A stretch of DNA of 64,000 nt. It comes from Flavobacterium beibuense F44-8 (lineage in GTDB: Bacteria > Bacteroidota > Bacteroidia > Flavobacteriales > Flavobacteriaceae). The DNA is taken from assembly GCF_000769915.1 (NCBI RefSeq), contig NZ_JRLV01000001.1:124001-188000 (forward strand), in the 5' to 3' direction. The stretch's first letter is position 1. Every line of letters begins with the position of its first letter. Below, in pieces: positions 8,518 to 17,435 of the stretch. The notes beneath the pieces are model-generated. The model searched no databases, had not been told where the DNA came from, and saw only the letters and a program-made list of their open reading frames with translations. The position numbers and the translations under genes are program-made.

Positions 8518-8596
8518 GTAGATTAATGTATTGGTTGAGTTATGAGTGTATAAAGAAACGTTGAAATGAAAATAAATTCGACGAAATGCATAAATG

Positions 8597-9478
8597 TTAC
8601 GGTAAGAGGTTGTTTTTTTGAGTTGAATACTCTCTATATTCCTTTGGTGACATGTTTACGGCTTTAGAGAAAAATCGTATAAAATTACTTGGTTCTTCAA
8701 AGTTTAATTCAAAAGCAATTTCTTTAATATTCATTGGACTATGTAGTAGTAATCTTTTGGCTTCCAGTATGGTTTGCTCGGTTATAAGTTTTTTTGGAGA
8801 TTGTCCGTAAATGTTTTTACAGGCATCTGTAAGTTTTTTTACAGATGTGTTTAGCTGTTCGGTATAAAACCTTAATTGTTTCTGTTTTTTAAAGTTTTCT
8901 TTTATGAGTTGTCTGTAATTATGTACCAGTTCGTTCTCCGGATTTGTAATTTGATTAAAGCTTTCGGGAGTATGGGAGTGTGCTTTTTCGTGGCAATACA
9001 GTAGTAATCTCTCAATACTGTTGTGTGCAATCATGTATTCGATTTCATTATATGGTTGCGAGCATTGTTCTGAAAGGTTTTTATAATGTTGTTCAATGCT
9101 TATTTGAGTGGCATTGTCGAGTTTGAATTTGTATAGTTTTTTCGAGTTATCAAAAAAGTAACAGCTGTTAATAAAGTTGATGTCTGTTTCATGTCGGCAA
9201 TAAAAGCTTTCCTCAAAACGAAGTACTAATACTTCAAAGGTGGAAGGGTTTTCTATTTTAAAAACCTGGTTGATACCTATAAAAGCACATTCCCCTTTTT
9301 TTATTTTTATTTTATTTATGTCTATTTGTAAAAAAACTTCTCCAGATCTCACATAGAACATGGTGTAGAAATCTCCGCGACACGAATGGTTTAATATTTC
9401 GGATTGTTGTGGGGTAACATAAAAGGCATAATAACCAAACGGATGGATGTTTTTGTCTATGTGTAGTTGTTTAATCAT
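8597..9478 (-). CDS. AraC-family transcriptional regulator
   Basis: 293 residues. The N-terminal half (about 15-100) looks like a cupin sensor (GDFYTMFYVRSGEVFLQID, KKGECAFIGINQ). The C-terminal 100 residues carry the two helix-turn-helix motifs of AraC proteins: TEQLNTSVKKLTDACKNIYG and IKEIAFELNFEEPSNFIRFF followed by SPKEYRE. Such proteins activate genes in response to a small ligand; the ligand is unknown. It is encoded upstream of and on the same strand as the DUF4402 operon (116-base gap) but each has its own promoter. Control of that operon is a reasonable but untested inference. Confidence 0.92.
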   Translation of the reverse strand: MIKQLHIDKNIHPFGYYAFYVTPQQSEILNHSCRGDFYTMFYVRSGEVFLQIDINKIKIKKGECAFIGINQVFKIENPSTFEVLVLRFEESFYCRHETDINFINSCYFFDNSKKLYKFKLDNATQISIEQHYKNLSEQCSQPYNEIEYMIAHNSIERLLLYCHEKAHSHTPESFNQITNPENELVHNYRQLIKENFKKQKQLRFYTEQLNTSVKKLTDACKNIYGQSPKKLITEQTILEAKRLLLHSPMNIKEIAFELNFEEPSNFIRFFSKAVNMSPKEYREYSTQKNNLLP

Positions 9479-9501
9479 TTTTTGAATATGTCGTGTTTTT
9501 C

Positions 9502-9531
9502 CAAAAATATAAAAAACATGTTCTTGGACAA
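9502..9531 (-). promoter_or_regulatory. Full consensus promoter of the AraC gene
   Basis: On the minus strand: TTG (9531-9529), exactly 19 bases, then TATTTTTG (9509-9502). This matches the Bacteroidota housekeeping pattern TTG-N19-TAnnTTTG. The start codon is 23 bases further. Confidence 0.75.
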
Positions 9532-9612
9532 CTATGTGTTTGCTTTTTCGTTGTGAGTGTGTTTTTATTCTGTAATGTGTTATTATATTGTTAAACAGCT
9601 GAACAGTTTATT

Positions 9613-9638
9613 TTGATGATAAAAAATGATATACTTTG
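9613..9638 (+). promoter_or_regulatory. Candidate distal promoter of the polysaccharide operon
   Basis: TTG at 9613-9615 and ATACTTTG at 9631-9638 (one mismatch to TAnnTTTG), followed by CGCTAG. The same TTTTG...CTTTGCGCTAG arrangement occurs before the export operon at 23233-23265. It would give a leader of about 140 bases. Confidence 0.4.
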
Positions 9639-9739
9639 CGCTAGTTATTTTGTAGATAAATAATAGTGCTGTTAAAATAGTATTTTAGGGGAAAAACCCT
9701 GTAGTTTAATTTAAATGTGGTTTAAGAATATAATCTGAC

Positions 9740-9747
9740 TATATTTG
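9740..9747 (+). promoter_or_regulatory. Proximal promoter -7 element of the polysaccharide operon
   Basis: TATATTTG is an exact TAnnTTTG match 38 bases before the ATG at 9786. No TTG is found at the usual upstream distance. Confidence 0.55.
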
Positions 9748-9785
9748 CATGAATTTTTTAACAAAAAAACCAACCAAATCAATAC

Positions 9786-10766
9786 ATGATGGAAAATACA
9801 GCAAAAGTTTTAATTACTGGTGGAGCAGGTTTTATTGGTTCTAACTTATGTGATTATTTTTTAGCTAAAAATTACAAAGTAGTTTGCTTAGATAACTTTT
9901 CTACTGGTCACAGGAAAAATATAAATCATCTTTTAGAAAATCCTGACTTTACTTTAATAGAGGGGGATATAAGGGATTTTGCTGATTGTCAAAAAGCGGT
10001 TAAAGGTGTTAGTTATGTTTTACATGAGGCTGCTTTAGGTTCTGTGCCACGTTCAATAAACGATCCTATAACCAGCAATGATGTTAATGTTAGTGGTTTT
10101 TTGAATATGCTTACAGCTTCGCGAGATGAAGGTGTAAAAAGATTTGTTTATGCTGCGAGTTCTTCTACTTATGGAGATTCTGAGTCATTGCCTAAAGTTG
10201 AGCATAAAATTGGGAAGCCTCTTTCTCCGTATGCGATTACAAAGTATGTAAATGAACTCTATGCTGATATTTTTAGTAAAACATATGGCATAGAAGTAAT
10301 TGGTTTGAGGTATTTTAATGTTTTTGGCAGACGCCAGGATCCTAATGGTGCTTATGCGGCAGTCATACCAAAGTTTGTAATGCAGTTTATGAAGCATGAA
10401 AGTCCTGTTATTAATGGAGACGGTAATTATTCCAGAGATTTTACATACATAGATAATGTTATTCAAATGAATGAACTTGCTATGTTGACAAAAAAACCTG
10501 AGGCTATTAATACTGTTTACAATACAGCTTTTGGTGATAGGACAACTCTTAATGATTTAATAGGTTATCTTAAGGATTTACTGGCAGAATACGACTCAGA
10601 AATAGCTAACGTTGAAGTTGTTCACGGTCCTAATAGGGCAGGAGATATTCCTCACTCGCTTGCAAGTATAGATAAGGCTTCGGGTTTACTGGGTTACGAT
10701 CCTAAGTATTCCCTTCAGGCAGGTCTTAAGGAAGCTGTGAAGTGGTATTGGGATAATTTAAAATAA
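9786..10766 (+). CDS. UDP-N-acetylglucosamine 4-epimerase, WbpP-like
   Basis: 326-residue extended SDR enzyme. Rossmann motif GGAGFIG at 12-18; catalytic SSSTYGD near 125-131 and Y149-x3-K153. The stretch EAALGSVPRSI (81-91) and RYFNVFGRRQDPNGAY are characteristic of the WbpP group, which interconverts UDP-GlcNAc and UDP-GalNAc in the cytoplasm. First gene of the polysaccharide operon; the next gene is the matching C6 dehydrogenase, so the pair should make UDP-GalNAcA (or UDP-GlcNAcA). Two adjacent ATGs (9786 and 9789) could both serve as start. Group assignment is by motif, substrate not proven. Confidence 0.85.
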   Translation: MMENTAKVLITGGAGFIGSNLCDYFLAKNYKVVCLDNFSTGHRKNINHLLENPDFTLIEGDIRDFADCQKAVKGVSYVLHEAALGSVPRSINDPITSNDVNVSGFLNMLTASRDEGVKRFVYAASSSTYGDSESLPKVEHKIGKPLSPYAITKYVNELYADIFSKTYGIEVIGLRYFNVFGRRQDPNGAYAAVIPKFVMQFMKHESPVINGDGNYSRDFTYIDNVIQMNELAMLTKKPEAINTVYNTAFGDRTTLNDLIGYLKDLLAEYDSEIANVEVVHGPNRAGDIPHSLASIDKASGLLGYDPKYSLQAGLKEAVKWYWDNLK

Positions 10767-10796
10767 TGTATTTCTTTTTTATATAAAAACAGGTTT

Positions 10797-12068
10797 ATGA
10801 AAATAGCAATAATAGGGTTAGGTTATGTAGGATTACCATTAGCAAGGTTGTTTGCTACAAAATATTCTGTAGTAGGGTTTGATATTAACCAGTCCCGTGT
10901 TAATGAACTTAACTCTGGTAAAGATAGTACGCTTGAAGTAGAAGATGCTTTATTGCAATCTGTACTGAAAAAAAATGCATCTGAAGATATAGGGTTGTTT
11001 TGTACAACTAACTTAGAAGATGCAAAGGATTGTAATTGTTATGTAATTACAGTTCCGACTCCAGTAGACAGGAATAACAGACCTGATTTGGCTCCTTTAT
11101 ACAAAGCTAGTGAAACAGTTGGTAAAGTATTGTCAAAAGGAGACATTGTGATTTATGAATCAACAGTGTACCCTGGTGTTACTGAAGATGAATGTGTTCC
11201 TGTGCTTGAAAAAATAAGCGGTTTAAAATTTAATGAAGATTTTTATGCCGGTTATTCTCCAGAAAGGATTAATCCGGGAGATAAAGAGCATACAGTAGAA
11301 AAAATATTAAAAGTTACTGCCGGTTCAACTCCTGAAATAGGTAAGAAGGTAGATGATTTGTATAAATCGGTTATTGCTGCAGGGACTCACTTAGCTCCAA
11401 CAATTAAAGTTGCAGAAGCTGCAAAAGTTATAGAGAATTCTCAAAGGGATATTAATATTGCTTTTGTAAATGAGTTAGCTAAAATTTTTAACTGCCTGAA
11501 TATTGATACTCATGATGTATTAGAGGCTGCGGGTACAAAGTGGAATTTTCTTCCTTTTAAACCGGGACTAGTAGGTGGTCACTGTATAGGTGTTGATCCA
11601 TATTATTTGGCACAAAAAGCTCAGGAGGTAGGTTATCACCCTGAAATTATATTAGCTGGTAGAAGGCTTAATGACAGTATGGGTGAATATGTAGCTTCTC
11701 AGGTAGTTAAGCTTATGATTAAGAAAGGGATAGTGGTAAATGGTGCTAAGGTGCTTATGCTGGGTGTTACTTTTAAAGAAAACTGTCCGGATGTTAGGAA
11801 TACTAAAATTGTTGATGTTATAAGTGCTTTGAAAGAATATAGCATTGAAGTTGATATTTATGATCCGTGGGCTAGTCCTGAAGAGGTGAAGCATGAATAC
11901 AGGCTTAATGTTACTAATATTCAACCGGAAGAAAAGTATAATGCGATAATTTTAGGTGTAGCACATAATGAGTTTAAGAACTTAAATTATGAAGTACTTA
12001 AAGCGGGCAATGGAGTTGTTTATGACGTAAAAGGAGTGCTTGGGGAATTAGCAGATAGTAAATTATAA
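10797..12068 (+). CDS. UDP-N-acetylhexosamine 6-dehydrogenase (TviB/WbpO-like)
   Basis: 423 residues. NAD-binding GLGYVG at 7-12; catalytic cysteine C263 in [26 protein letters not shown] and [10 protein letters not shown] are typical of the TviB/WbpO group. These enzymes oxidise C6 of UDP-GlcNAc or UDP-GalNAc twice to the uronic acid with NAD+. It follows the WbpP-like epimerase by 30 bases and precedes the UDP-glucose dehydrogenase by 2, so the three form one precursor block. Which of the two N-acetylhexosamines is used cannot be read from sequence alone. Confidence 0.88.
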   Translation: MKIAIIGLGYVGLPLARLFATKYSVVGFDINQSRVNELNSGKDSTLEVEDALLQSVLKKNASEDIGLFCTTNLEDAKDCNCYVITVPTPVDRNNRPDLAPLYKASETVGKVLSKGDIVIYESTVYPGVTEDECVPVLEKISGLKFNEDFYAGYSPERINPGDKEHTVEKILKVTAGSTPEIGKKVDDLYKSVIAAGTHLAPTIKVAEAAKVIENSQRDINIAFVNELAKIFNCLNIDTHDVLEAAGTKWNFLPFKPGLVGGHCIGVDPYYLAQKAQEVGYHPEIILAGRRLNDSMGEYVASQVVKLMIKKGIVVNGAKVLMLGVTFKENCPDVRNTKIVDVISALKEYSIEVDIYDPWASPEEVKHEYRLNVTNIQPEEKYNAIILGVAHNEFKNLNYEVLKAGNGVVYDVKGVLGELADSKL

Positions 12069-12070
12069 AG

Positions 12071-13462
12071 ATGGTAATTAGAAATATATGTTGTATCGGA
12101 GCAGGTTATGTAGGAGGTCCTACAATGGCTGTTATTGCTTATAAGTGTTCTGATATAAAGGTTACTGTTGTAGATGTTGATGAGACCAGAATCAAGGCAT
12201 GGAATGATGAAGATATTTCTAATATACCTATATATGAGCCAGGACTGGAAGATATAGTAGCTGAAGCAAGAGGAAGGAATTTGTTTTTTTCTACTGATGT
12301 TGAAAAAGCTATTGATGAGGCTGAGATGATTTTTATTTCGGTTAATACGCCTACAAAAACTTATGGTTTAGGTAAAGGTAAGGCGGCTGATTTAAAGTAT
12401 ATTGAGCTTTGTGCCAGGCAAATCGCTTCTGTAGCTAAAACGGATAAAATTGTTGTAGAAAAGTCTACGCTACCTGTTAGGACAGCTGAAGCAATTAAGA
12501 GTATTTTGGATAATACCGGAAACGGAGTTAAATTCCAGATTTTATCAAATCCGGAATTTTTAGCTGAGGGTACTGCTGTTCAGGATTTATTGAATCCGGA
12601 TCGAGTACTGATTGGTGGTGAAGCTGACGAAGATGGTTATGTTGCTATAAGTGCATTAGTTGATGTGTATGCAAATTGGGTTAACAGAGAAAAGATTTTA
12701 ACTACAAATGTTTGGTCTTCAGAACTGTCAAAACTTACGGCTAATGCTTTTTTAGCACAAAGAGTCTCTTCAATAAATGCTATGTCAGAATTATGTGAGC
12801 AAACAGGGGCAGATGTTAATGAGGTAGCTAAAGCGATAGGTATGGATAGCCGTATAGGTTCTAAGTTTTTAAAAGCATCTGTAGGGTTTGGAGGGTCATG
12901 TTTTCAAAAGGATATCTTAAACTTGGTCTATATAGCAAAGAGTTATGGGCTTAATGAAGTGGCAGATTACTGGGAGCAGGTAATTAAGATGAATGACCAC
13001 CAAAAAAGACGATTTGCTTCTAATATTGTTAAAACTCTTTATAATACCGTTTCAGGAAAAAAAATAGTTTTTCTAGGTTGGGCATTTAAAAAAGATACTA
13101 ATGATACCCGAGAGTCGGCAGCAATTTATGTTGCTGATGATTTGTTAAATGAAGAGGCAAATATCGCTGTTTACGATCCTAAAGTTAGTGAGCAGAAAGT
13201 TTTAGCTGATCTTAATTATTTAGGAACAAGAAGTAGTGAGGTTAATGAGGAAAGGGTTATCGTGTCTGAAGATCCTTATGAGGCTTGTAAAGATGCTTAT
13301 GCTGTTGCTGTTTTAACAGAATGGGATGAGTTTAAAACTTATGACTGGCGAAGAATATACGATAATATGAAAAAACCGGCTTTTGTTTTTGATGGTAGGA
13401 ATATTCTTGATGGTGAAGAGTTGAGAAGAATTGGTTTTGTGTTTAAGAGTGTGGGGGTGTAA
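12071..13462 (+). CDS. ugd: UDP-glucose 6-dehydrogenase (long, eukaryote-like type)
   Basis: 463 residues, close to the length of animal and plant UDP-glucose dehydrogenases rather than the shorter bacterial type. NAD-binding GAGYVGGPT at 10-18, [12 protein letters not shown] near 129-140, and catalytic C277 in [14 protein letters not shown]. It converts UDP-glucose to UDP-glucuronic acid. Two bases separate it from the preceding dehydrogenase. With that pair it would supply two different uronic acids for the polysaccharide. High confidence in the reaction. Confidence 0.9.
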   Translation: MVIRNICCIGAGYVGGPTMAVIAYKCSDIKVTVVDVDETRIKAWNDEDISNIPIYEPGLEDIVAEARGRNLFFSTDVEKAIDEAEMIFISVNTPTKTYGLGKGKAADLKYIELCARQIASVAKTDKIVVEKSTLPVRTAEAIKSILDNTGNGVKFQILSNPEFLAEGTAVQDLLNPDRVLIGGEADEDGYVAISALVDVYANWVNREKILTTNVWSSELSKLTANAFLAQRVSSINAMSELCEQTGADVNEVAKAIGMDSRIGSKFLKASVGFGGSCFQKDILNLVYIAKSYGLNEVADYWEQVIKMNDHQKRRFASNIVKTLYNTVSGKKIVFLGWAFKKDTNDTRESAAIYVADDLLNEEANIAVYDPKVSEQKVLADLNYLGTRSSEVNEERVIVSEDPYEACKDAYAVAVLTEWDEFKTYDWRRIYDNMKKPAFVFDGRNILDGEELRRIGFVFKSVGV

Positions 13463-13472
13463 AAAAAGTTTT

Positions 13473-14702
13473 ATGTTGAATAGTATTAAAATAAAGGACT
13501 TAAAGAAAATATTTGAAAATTTTATATCTCTTTCTTTATTGCAGGTTGCTAATTTATTTTTGCCTCTAATAACGCTGCCTTATCTTTTAAAAACATTAGG
13601 TGCAGAAAAGTATGGTATTATTGTTTTAGCGGCATCTTTAGTCGCATATTTTCAATCCGTTATAGACTATAGTTTCAAGGTTACAGCAACACGGGATGTT
13701 GCTATATTTAAAAATAGTTCATTAAAAGTTAATATTATTTATAGTAAAGTTTTTTTTGTAAAATTAATTTTCCTGTTCCTTTCATTGTTCGTTTTTTTTT
13801 TAATTGTTATTGTATATACTAATTTTTACTTAGAGAGATTTGTTTTTTTTCTTTCCGCTATAAGTATGGTTGGTTATAGTTTTTTTCCGGAATGGTTTTT
13901 TCTGGGTTTTGAAAAAATGAAGTATATATCAATAATTAATATAATAGTTAAACTATTCTTTACAGTATCGGTTTTTGTTTTTATAAGGGTTGAAAGTGAT
14001 TATTGGTTACTACCTATGATGCAAAGCGCAAGCGTTGTTGTTTCTGGGATAATAGCGCAAATTCTTGTTTTTAAAAAATTTAAAGTTCGTATTTATTTAT
14101 TAAAACATAAAACTATACAAAGTGTTATAAAGTCTAATTTTCCTATTTTCATTAATCAGTTTTTACCCACTATGTATAATAATTCAAGTACATTTTTACT
14201 TGGATTATTTGCCCCTTTAAGTCTAGTAGGTATTTATGATGCAATAAAAAAAATTATTGATATTCTTATAGTTATTGTGAATGTTGTGTCAAGAGTTTTT
14301 TTTCCTTATTTAAATAGAGAAAAATCTTTCTTTATAATTTATAAAAAAGGAGTTTTGTTTTTATGTATAGTTTTGATAGTGTTATTAAATTTGTTTAGTG
14401 ATGAAGTGTTGAATTTTTTTAACATAAACTATGAATATTCGGTGCTAATTTTCTTTATTTTAAGTATAGGAGTTTTAGGTTATGTTTGTTATGATATTTT
14501 TGGTTTGAATTATTTTATTGTTAGAAGAAAAGATAGATTGGTTATGAAAAATACAATTATAACTTCTTTGATAGGGTTTGTTCTTTCTTTTCCTCTGATT
14601 TATTTTTTTGGGATTATTGGCTCTTCAGTTAATTTAACTTTTTCAAGATTATTGATGGGGGGACGATTGTTGTATATATATATCAAAGATGAAAAAAATT
14701 AA
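13473..14702 (+). CDS. wzx: Polysaccharide repeat-unit flippase (Wzx-like, MATE/MVF superfamily)
   Basis: 409 residues from the ATG at 13473, 10 bases after ugd; an in-frame ATG at 13431 lies inside ugd and would add a non-hydrophobic leader, so it is not preferred. The protein is almost wholly hydrophobic with about 12-14 helices and the N-terminal pattern LLQVANLFLPLITLPYLLKTLGAEKYG typical of O-antigen flippases. It would flip undecaprenyl-PP-linked repeat units across the inner membrane. The DNA is strikingly T-rich compared with the genes on both sides. Its 3' end overlaps the acetyltransferase by 14 bases. Confidence 0.88.
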   Translation: MLNSIKIKDLKKIFENFISLSLLQVANLFLPLITLPYLLKTLGAEKYGIIVLAASLVAYFQSVIDYSFKVTATRDVAIFKNSSLKVNIIYSKVFFVKLIFLFLSLFVFFLIVIVYTNFYLERFVFFLSAISMVGYSFFPEWFFLGFEKMKYISIINIIVKLFFTVSVFVFIRVESDYWLLPMMQSASVVVSGIIAQILVFKKFKVRIYLLKHKTIQSVIKSNFPIFINQFLPTMYNNSSTFLLGLFAPLSLVGIYDAIKKIIDILIVIVNVVSRVFFPYLNREKSFFIIYKKGVLFLCIVLIVLLNLFSDEVLNFFNINYEYSVLIFFILSIGVLGYVCYDIFGLNYFIVRRKDRLVMKNTIITSLIGFVLSFPLIYFFGIIGSSVNLTFSRLLMGGRLLYIYIKDEKN

Positions 14703-15276
14703 ACATATATTTAAGTTTTTAAAAAACACACTAATTACTAATTATATTTATTTGTCTAAAGATATTGTTTTAGGGAGAAAAGTTTTTTTCAAACAAATGC
14801 CTTATATCTTAAAACATAAAAATGCTATTATTGAAATAGGTGACAATACAATTATTAATTCATCTAACTATGGGTATCATATTAATATGTTTTCACGTTG
14901 TAAGTTGTATGCTGATAGAGAAAATGCTCTAATTAAAATAGGAGAAAACTGTAGAATTCATGGGACATGTATTCATGCATACAATAAGATAGAGATAGGG
15001 AGAAATTGTTTAATTGCTGCTAATACTCAGATTATTGATGGGAATGGGCATAATTTATGTATGGATGAGCCTGAGAAACGTTTAATATCATCAGATATCG
15101 GTAAAGAGATAATTATAGGTAAGAATGTTTGGATTGGGGCTAATACGATAATTTTAGGAGGTTCTGTCGTCGGAGAAGGAAGCATAATTATGGCTGGCAG
15201 TGTGGTTAAAGGAATTGTTAAACCAAAATGTATATATGGTGGTAATCCAGCCAAATTAATTAAAAAATATGACTAA
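14689..15276 (+). CDS. Hexapeptide-repeat acyltransferase (O-acetyltransferase)
   Basis: 195 residues. Left-handed beta-helix hexads are visible from about 45 to 185 (IEIGDNTIIN, IKIGENCRIHG, IEIGRNCLIAANTQII, IIIGKNVWIGANTIILGG, VVGEGSIIMAGSVV, IYGGNPAKLI), as in the CatB/WcaF/NodL acetyltransferases. Acetyl-CoA-dependent O-acetylation of a sugar in the repeat unit is likely. Overlaps wzx by 14 bases and shares one base (TAATG) with the next gene, so translation is coupled. Acceptor sugar unknown. Confidence 0.85.
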   Translation: MKKIKHIFKFLKNTLITNYIYLSKDIVLGRKVFFKQMPYILKHKNAIIEIGDNTIINSSNYGYHINMFSRCKLYADRENALIKIGENCRIHGTCIHAYNKIEIGRNCLIAANTQIIDGNGHNLCMDEPEKRLISSDIGKEIIIGKNVWIGANTIILGGSVVGEGSIIMAGSVVKGIVKPKCIYGGNPAKLIKKYD

Positions 15277-16295
15277 TGAAAGTAGGGGTACATTATACTA
15301 AGGGAGGATTCACAGAGAGGTGGGTTGATTACTGTATTAATAATCAGTTAGAATATGTGTTTGTAGATTGTTATGAGACTAATATAATAAATGTCATAAA
15401 ACAACAAAATATTACTCATCTAATGTGGCATTTAAATCATGAATCTCATAAGGATATTGAATATGGTCTCATGATTATGAATGCTATTGATTTATTAGGC
15501 GTAAAAACATTTCCTAATTACCAGTCTAGATGGCACTTTGATAATAAAGTAGTTCAAAAGTATTTGCTTGAAAGTATAAGTGCTCCAATTACAAAGAGTT
15601 ATGTCTTTTATAATAAACAAAAAGCATTAGGTTTTTTAGAAAAAGCTGATTTTCCAATAGTTTCAAAATTAAAAAGAGGAGCTGGTTCTTCAAATGTGAA
15701 ATTGATTCACAATTATCATGAAGGAGAGAAATATGTTAATAAACTTTTTGGAGAGGGGGTTTTTGCAACAAGCAAAGCATTTGAAAACTTAAATCAAAAG
15801 ATAAGGGTTGCTAAAAAAATTAAAAATCCGTTAGAATTATCTAAAAAGTTTTTTAGGTATATTAAAAAAAATAAACAAGAGAGACAAAGCTCAGCGTTAG
15901 AAAAAGGGTATGTCTATTTTCAAGATTTCTTAAACAATAACGATTATGATACTAGAATTATTGTTGTTGGTGATAAGGCTTTTGGTATTAGAAGATTTAA
16001 TCGTAAGGGAGATTTTAGAGCTTCAGGTAGTGGTATTTTAGATTATAGTGTTGGTAATATTGATGTCAATTTTGTTAAAATAGCTTTTGAAGTGTCAAGA
16101 AAGCTCAATACTGATTGTTTAGGTTTTGATTTTGTTTATAATGAGGGACAACCTAATATAATTGAAGTTTGCTTTGGGTTTAGCGTTGATGCTTATAATG
16201 ATTGTGAAGGTTACTGGGATGAAAATCTAAACTTTATAAAAGGTAAATTTAATCCGCAGTATTTTATGATTGAAGATTTTGTTAAAAATGAATAA
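15276..16295 (+). CDS. ATP-grasp ligase within the polysaccharide locus
   Basis: 339 residues. ATP-grasp signs: IVSKLKRGAGSSNVKLI (about 128-144, ATP-binding lysine and glycine-rich loop), YVYFQDFLNNNDYDTRIIVVGDKAFGIRR (about 208-238) and LGFDFVYNEGQPNIIEVCFGFS near 285-306, where the metal-binding Glu is kept but the usual Asn of E-x-N is Cys. These enzymes join a carboxylate to an amine through an acyl phosphate. In a locus that makes uronic acids, attaching an amino acid or amine to a uronate is a plausible role; this is inference. It shares one base with the acetyltransferase and 8 bases with the polymerase gene. Confidence 0.78.
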   Translation: MKVGVHYTKGGFTERWVDYCINNQLEYVFVDCYETNIINVIKQQNITHLMWHLNHESHKDIEYGLMIMNAIDLLGVKTFPNYQSRWHFDNKVVQKYLLESISAPITKSYVFYNKQKALGFLEKADFPIVSKLKRGAGSSNVKLIHNYHEGEKYVNKLFGEGVFATSKAFENLNQKIRVAKKIKNPLELSKKFFRYIKKNKQERQSSALEKGYVYFQDFLNNNDYDTRIIVVGDKAFGIRRFNRKGDFRASGSGILDYSVGNIDVNFVKIAFEVSRKLNTDCLGFDFVYNEGQPNIIEVCFGFSVDAYNDCEGYWDENLNFIKGKFNPQYFMIEDFVKNE

Positions 16296-17421
16296 TTTTT
16301 TTTTCTTTTTATGTTTGTTGTTTACAACATTTCAGTCAATTTATTTTTATTCTATAAATCTTGCGCCTTTTCCCTTGGTTGCCTTTTTTATACTTTTTTT
16401 TATTACAAGAGAGAGGTTTACTTTATTTGAATTAAAAATTATATTAACATTCTTGTGCTTAATATCTATTTCAATAGTTATAGGAATTCTTAATGAGCCT
16501 TATGTTTGGGGTTATAGGTTTTATTTTCCAAGAGTTGTTGGCTGGCTTTTGTTTCCATTTAGTGTTATTTTATTTAGAAAAGCTTTTTATTCTTTTAGAG
16601 TTGAAGAAATAAATAAATGTCTTAGTTGTGTGCTTATTGTGCATTTACTGCTCTTTTATATTCAGTATTTTTCTTTTAATTTTTTCAATTATAAGATTGA
16701 TTATTTGGTTAGTATTACAGGAGAGGTTCAAAGAAACGGCGCGGCTAAATTAAAAGAGTATTCTACCCAAATGATAAGAACTTCTGGTTTGTTTTCTGAA
16801 CCAGGCTCTTATTGTGTTTATATTTACATATTAGTAGTTATGAAATTTATTTTAAGAAGAAAGATAACTCTTTTAATGTTGATAGGTCTTGTTTCAATGA
16901 TGTTATCTTATTCCATGACAGGAGTCCTGATGGTTGTCTTGTTTTTGGTATTACATCTTGATTTAAAAAGAATTTCATTTGCCAAGCTAGTTAATTATAC
17001 TCTGTTGTTGGTTGTTGTGGCAGTTGTTTTATATTTACAGGCAAAAATTTTCTTAGGTCCTATATTAGATAGATTTAATAATTTAAGTGAAGATAGTTCA
17101 GCGTCAGCAAGATTTGAAGGGGGGATTGATAATTTTGTCTTTGAAGGACATCTTTTTTCAGGATTAGGTATTGGTGTTCTGTCAAACAATATTGAAGCAG
17201 TTTCGGTTATTCTTTCTGGTTTATTTGATTTTGGCATTGTGTTGTTGTCAATTTTTTTGTTTTTACATTTTGTTTATATATATAAATTGGGTAAAATTAG
17301 AAATATAGTTTTTCTTTTTGCTGTTTTATTATCGAATATATCTTTTAATCAAATAGTCTATACAATGTTTTTTGGTTTTTTATTGGTGAACTTCTGCGAT
17401 AATATAACTAATAGGTGTTAA
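16288..17421 (+). CDS. O-antigen/capsule polymerase (Wzy-like)
   Basis: 377 residues from the ATG at 16288, which overlaps the ATP-grasp stop (ATGAATAA); an in-frame ATG at 16270 is further inside that gene. About 10-11 hydrophobic helices, and a large loop with RTSGLFSEPGSYCVYIY (about residues 168-185), a pattern often seen in Wzy polymerases (RxxGxxxEP). Wzy proteins join lipid-linked repeat units at the outer face of the inner membrane. Very AT-rich DNA. The call rests on topology, this motif and locus position. Confidence 0.78.
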   Translation: MNNFFFFLCLLFTTFQSIYFYSINLAPFPLVAFFILFFITRERFTLFELKIILTFLCLISISIVIGILNEPYVWGYRFYFPRVVGWLLFPFSVILFRKAFYSFRVEEINKCLSCVLIVHLLLFYIQYFSFNFFNYKIDYLVSITGEVQRNGAAKLKEYSTQMIRTSGLFSEPGSYCVYIYILVVMKFILRRKITLLMLIGLVSMMLSYSMTGVLMVVLFLVLHLDLKRISFAKLVNYTLLLVVVAVVLYLQAKIFLGPILDRFNNLSEDSSASARFEGGIDNFVFEGHLFSGLGIGVLSNNIEAVSVILSGLFDFGIVLLSIFLFLHFVYIYKLGKIRNIVFLFAVLLSNISFNQIVYTMFFGFLLVNFCDNITNRC

Positions 17422-17435
17422 AATAATTTTTATAG

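Larger units (their letters stand above)
9479..9785. other. Intergenic region with divergent promoters
   Basis: 307 bases between the AraC gene and the polysaccharide operon. It holds a full consensus promoter for the AraC gene (minus) and two candidate plus-strand promoters. A small hairpin (AGGG at 9687-9690 with CCCT at 9697-9700) lies in the leader that the more distant plus-strand promoter would produce. No ORF or RNA gene is evident. Confidence 0.6.
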
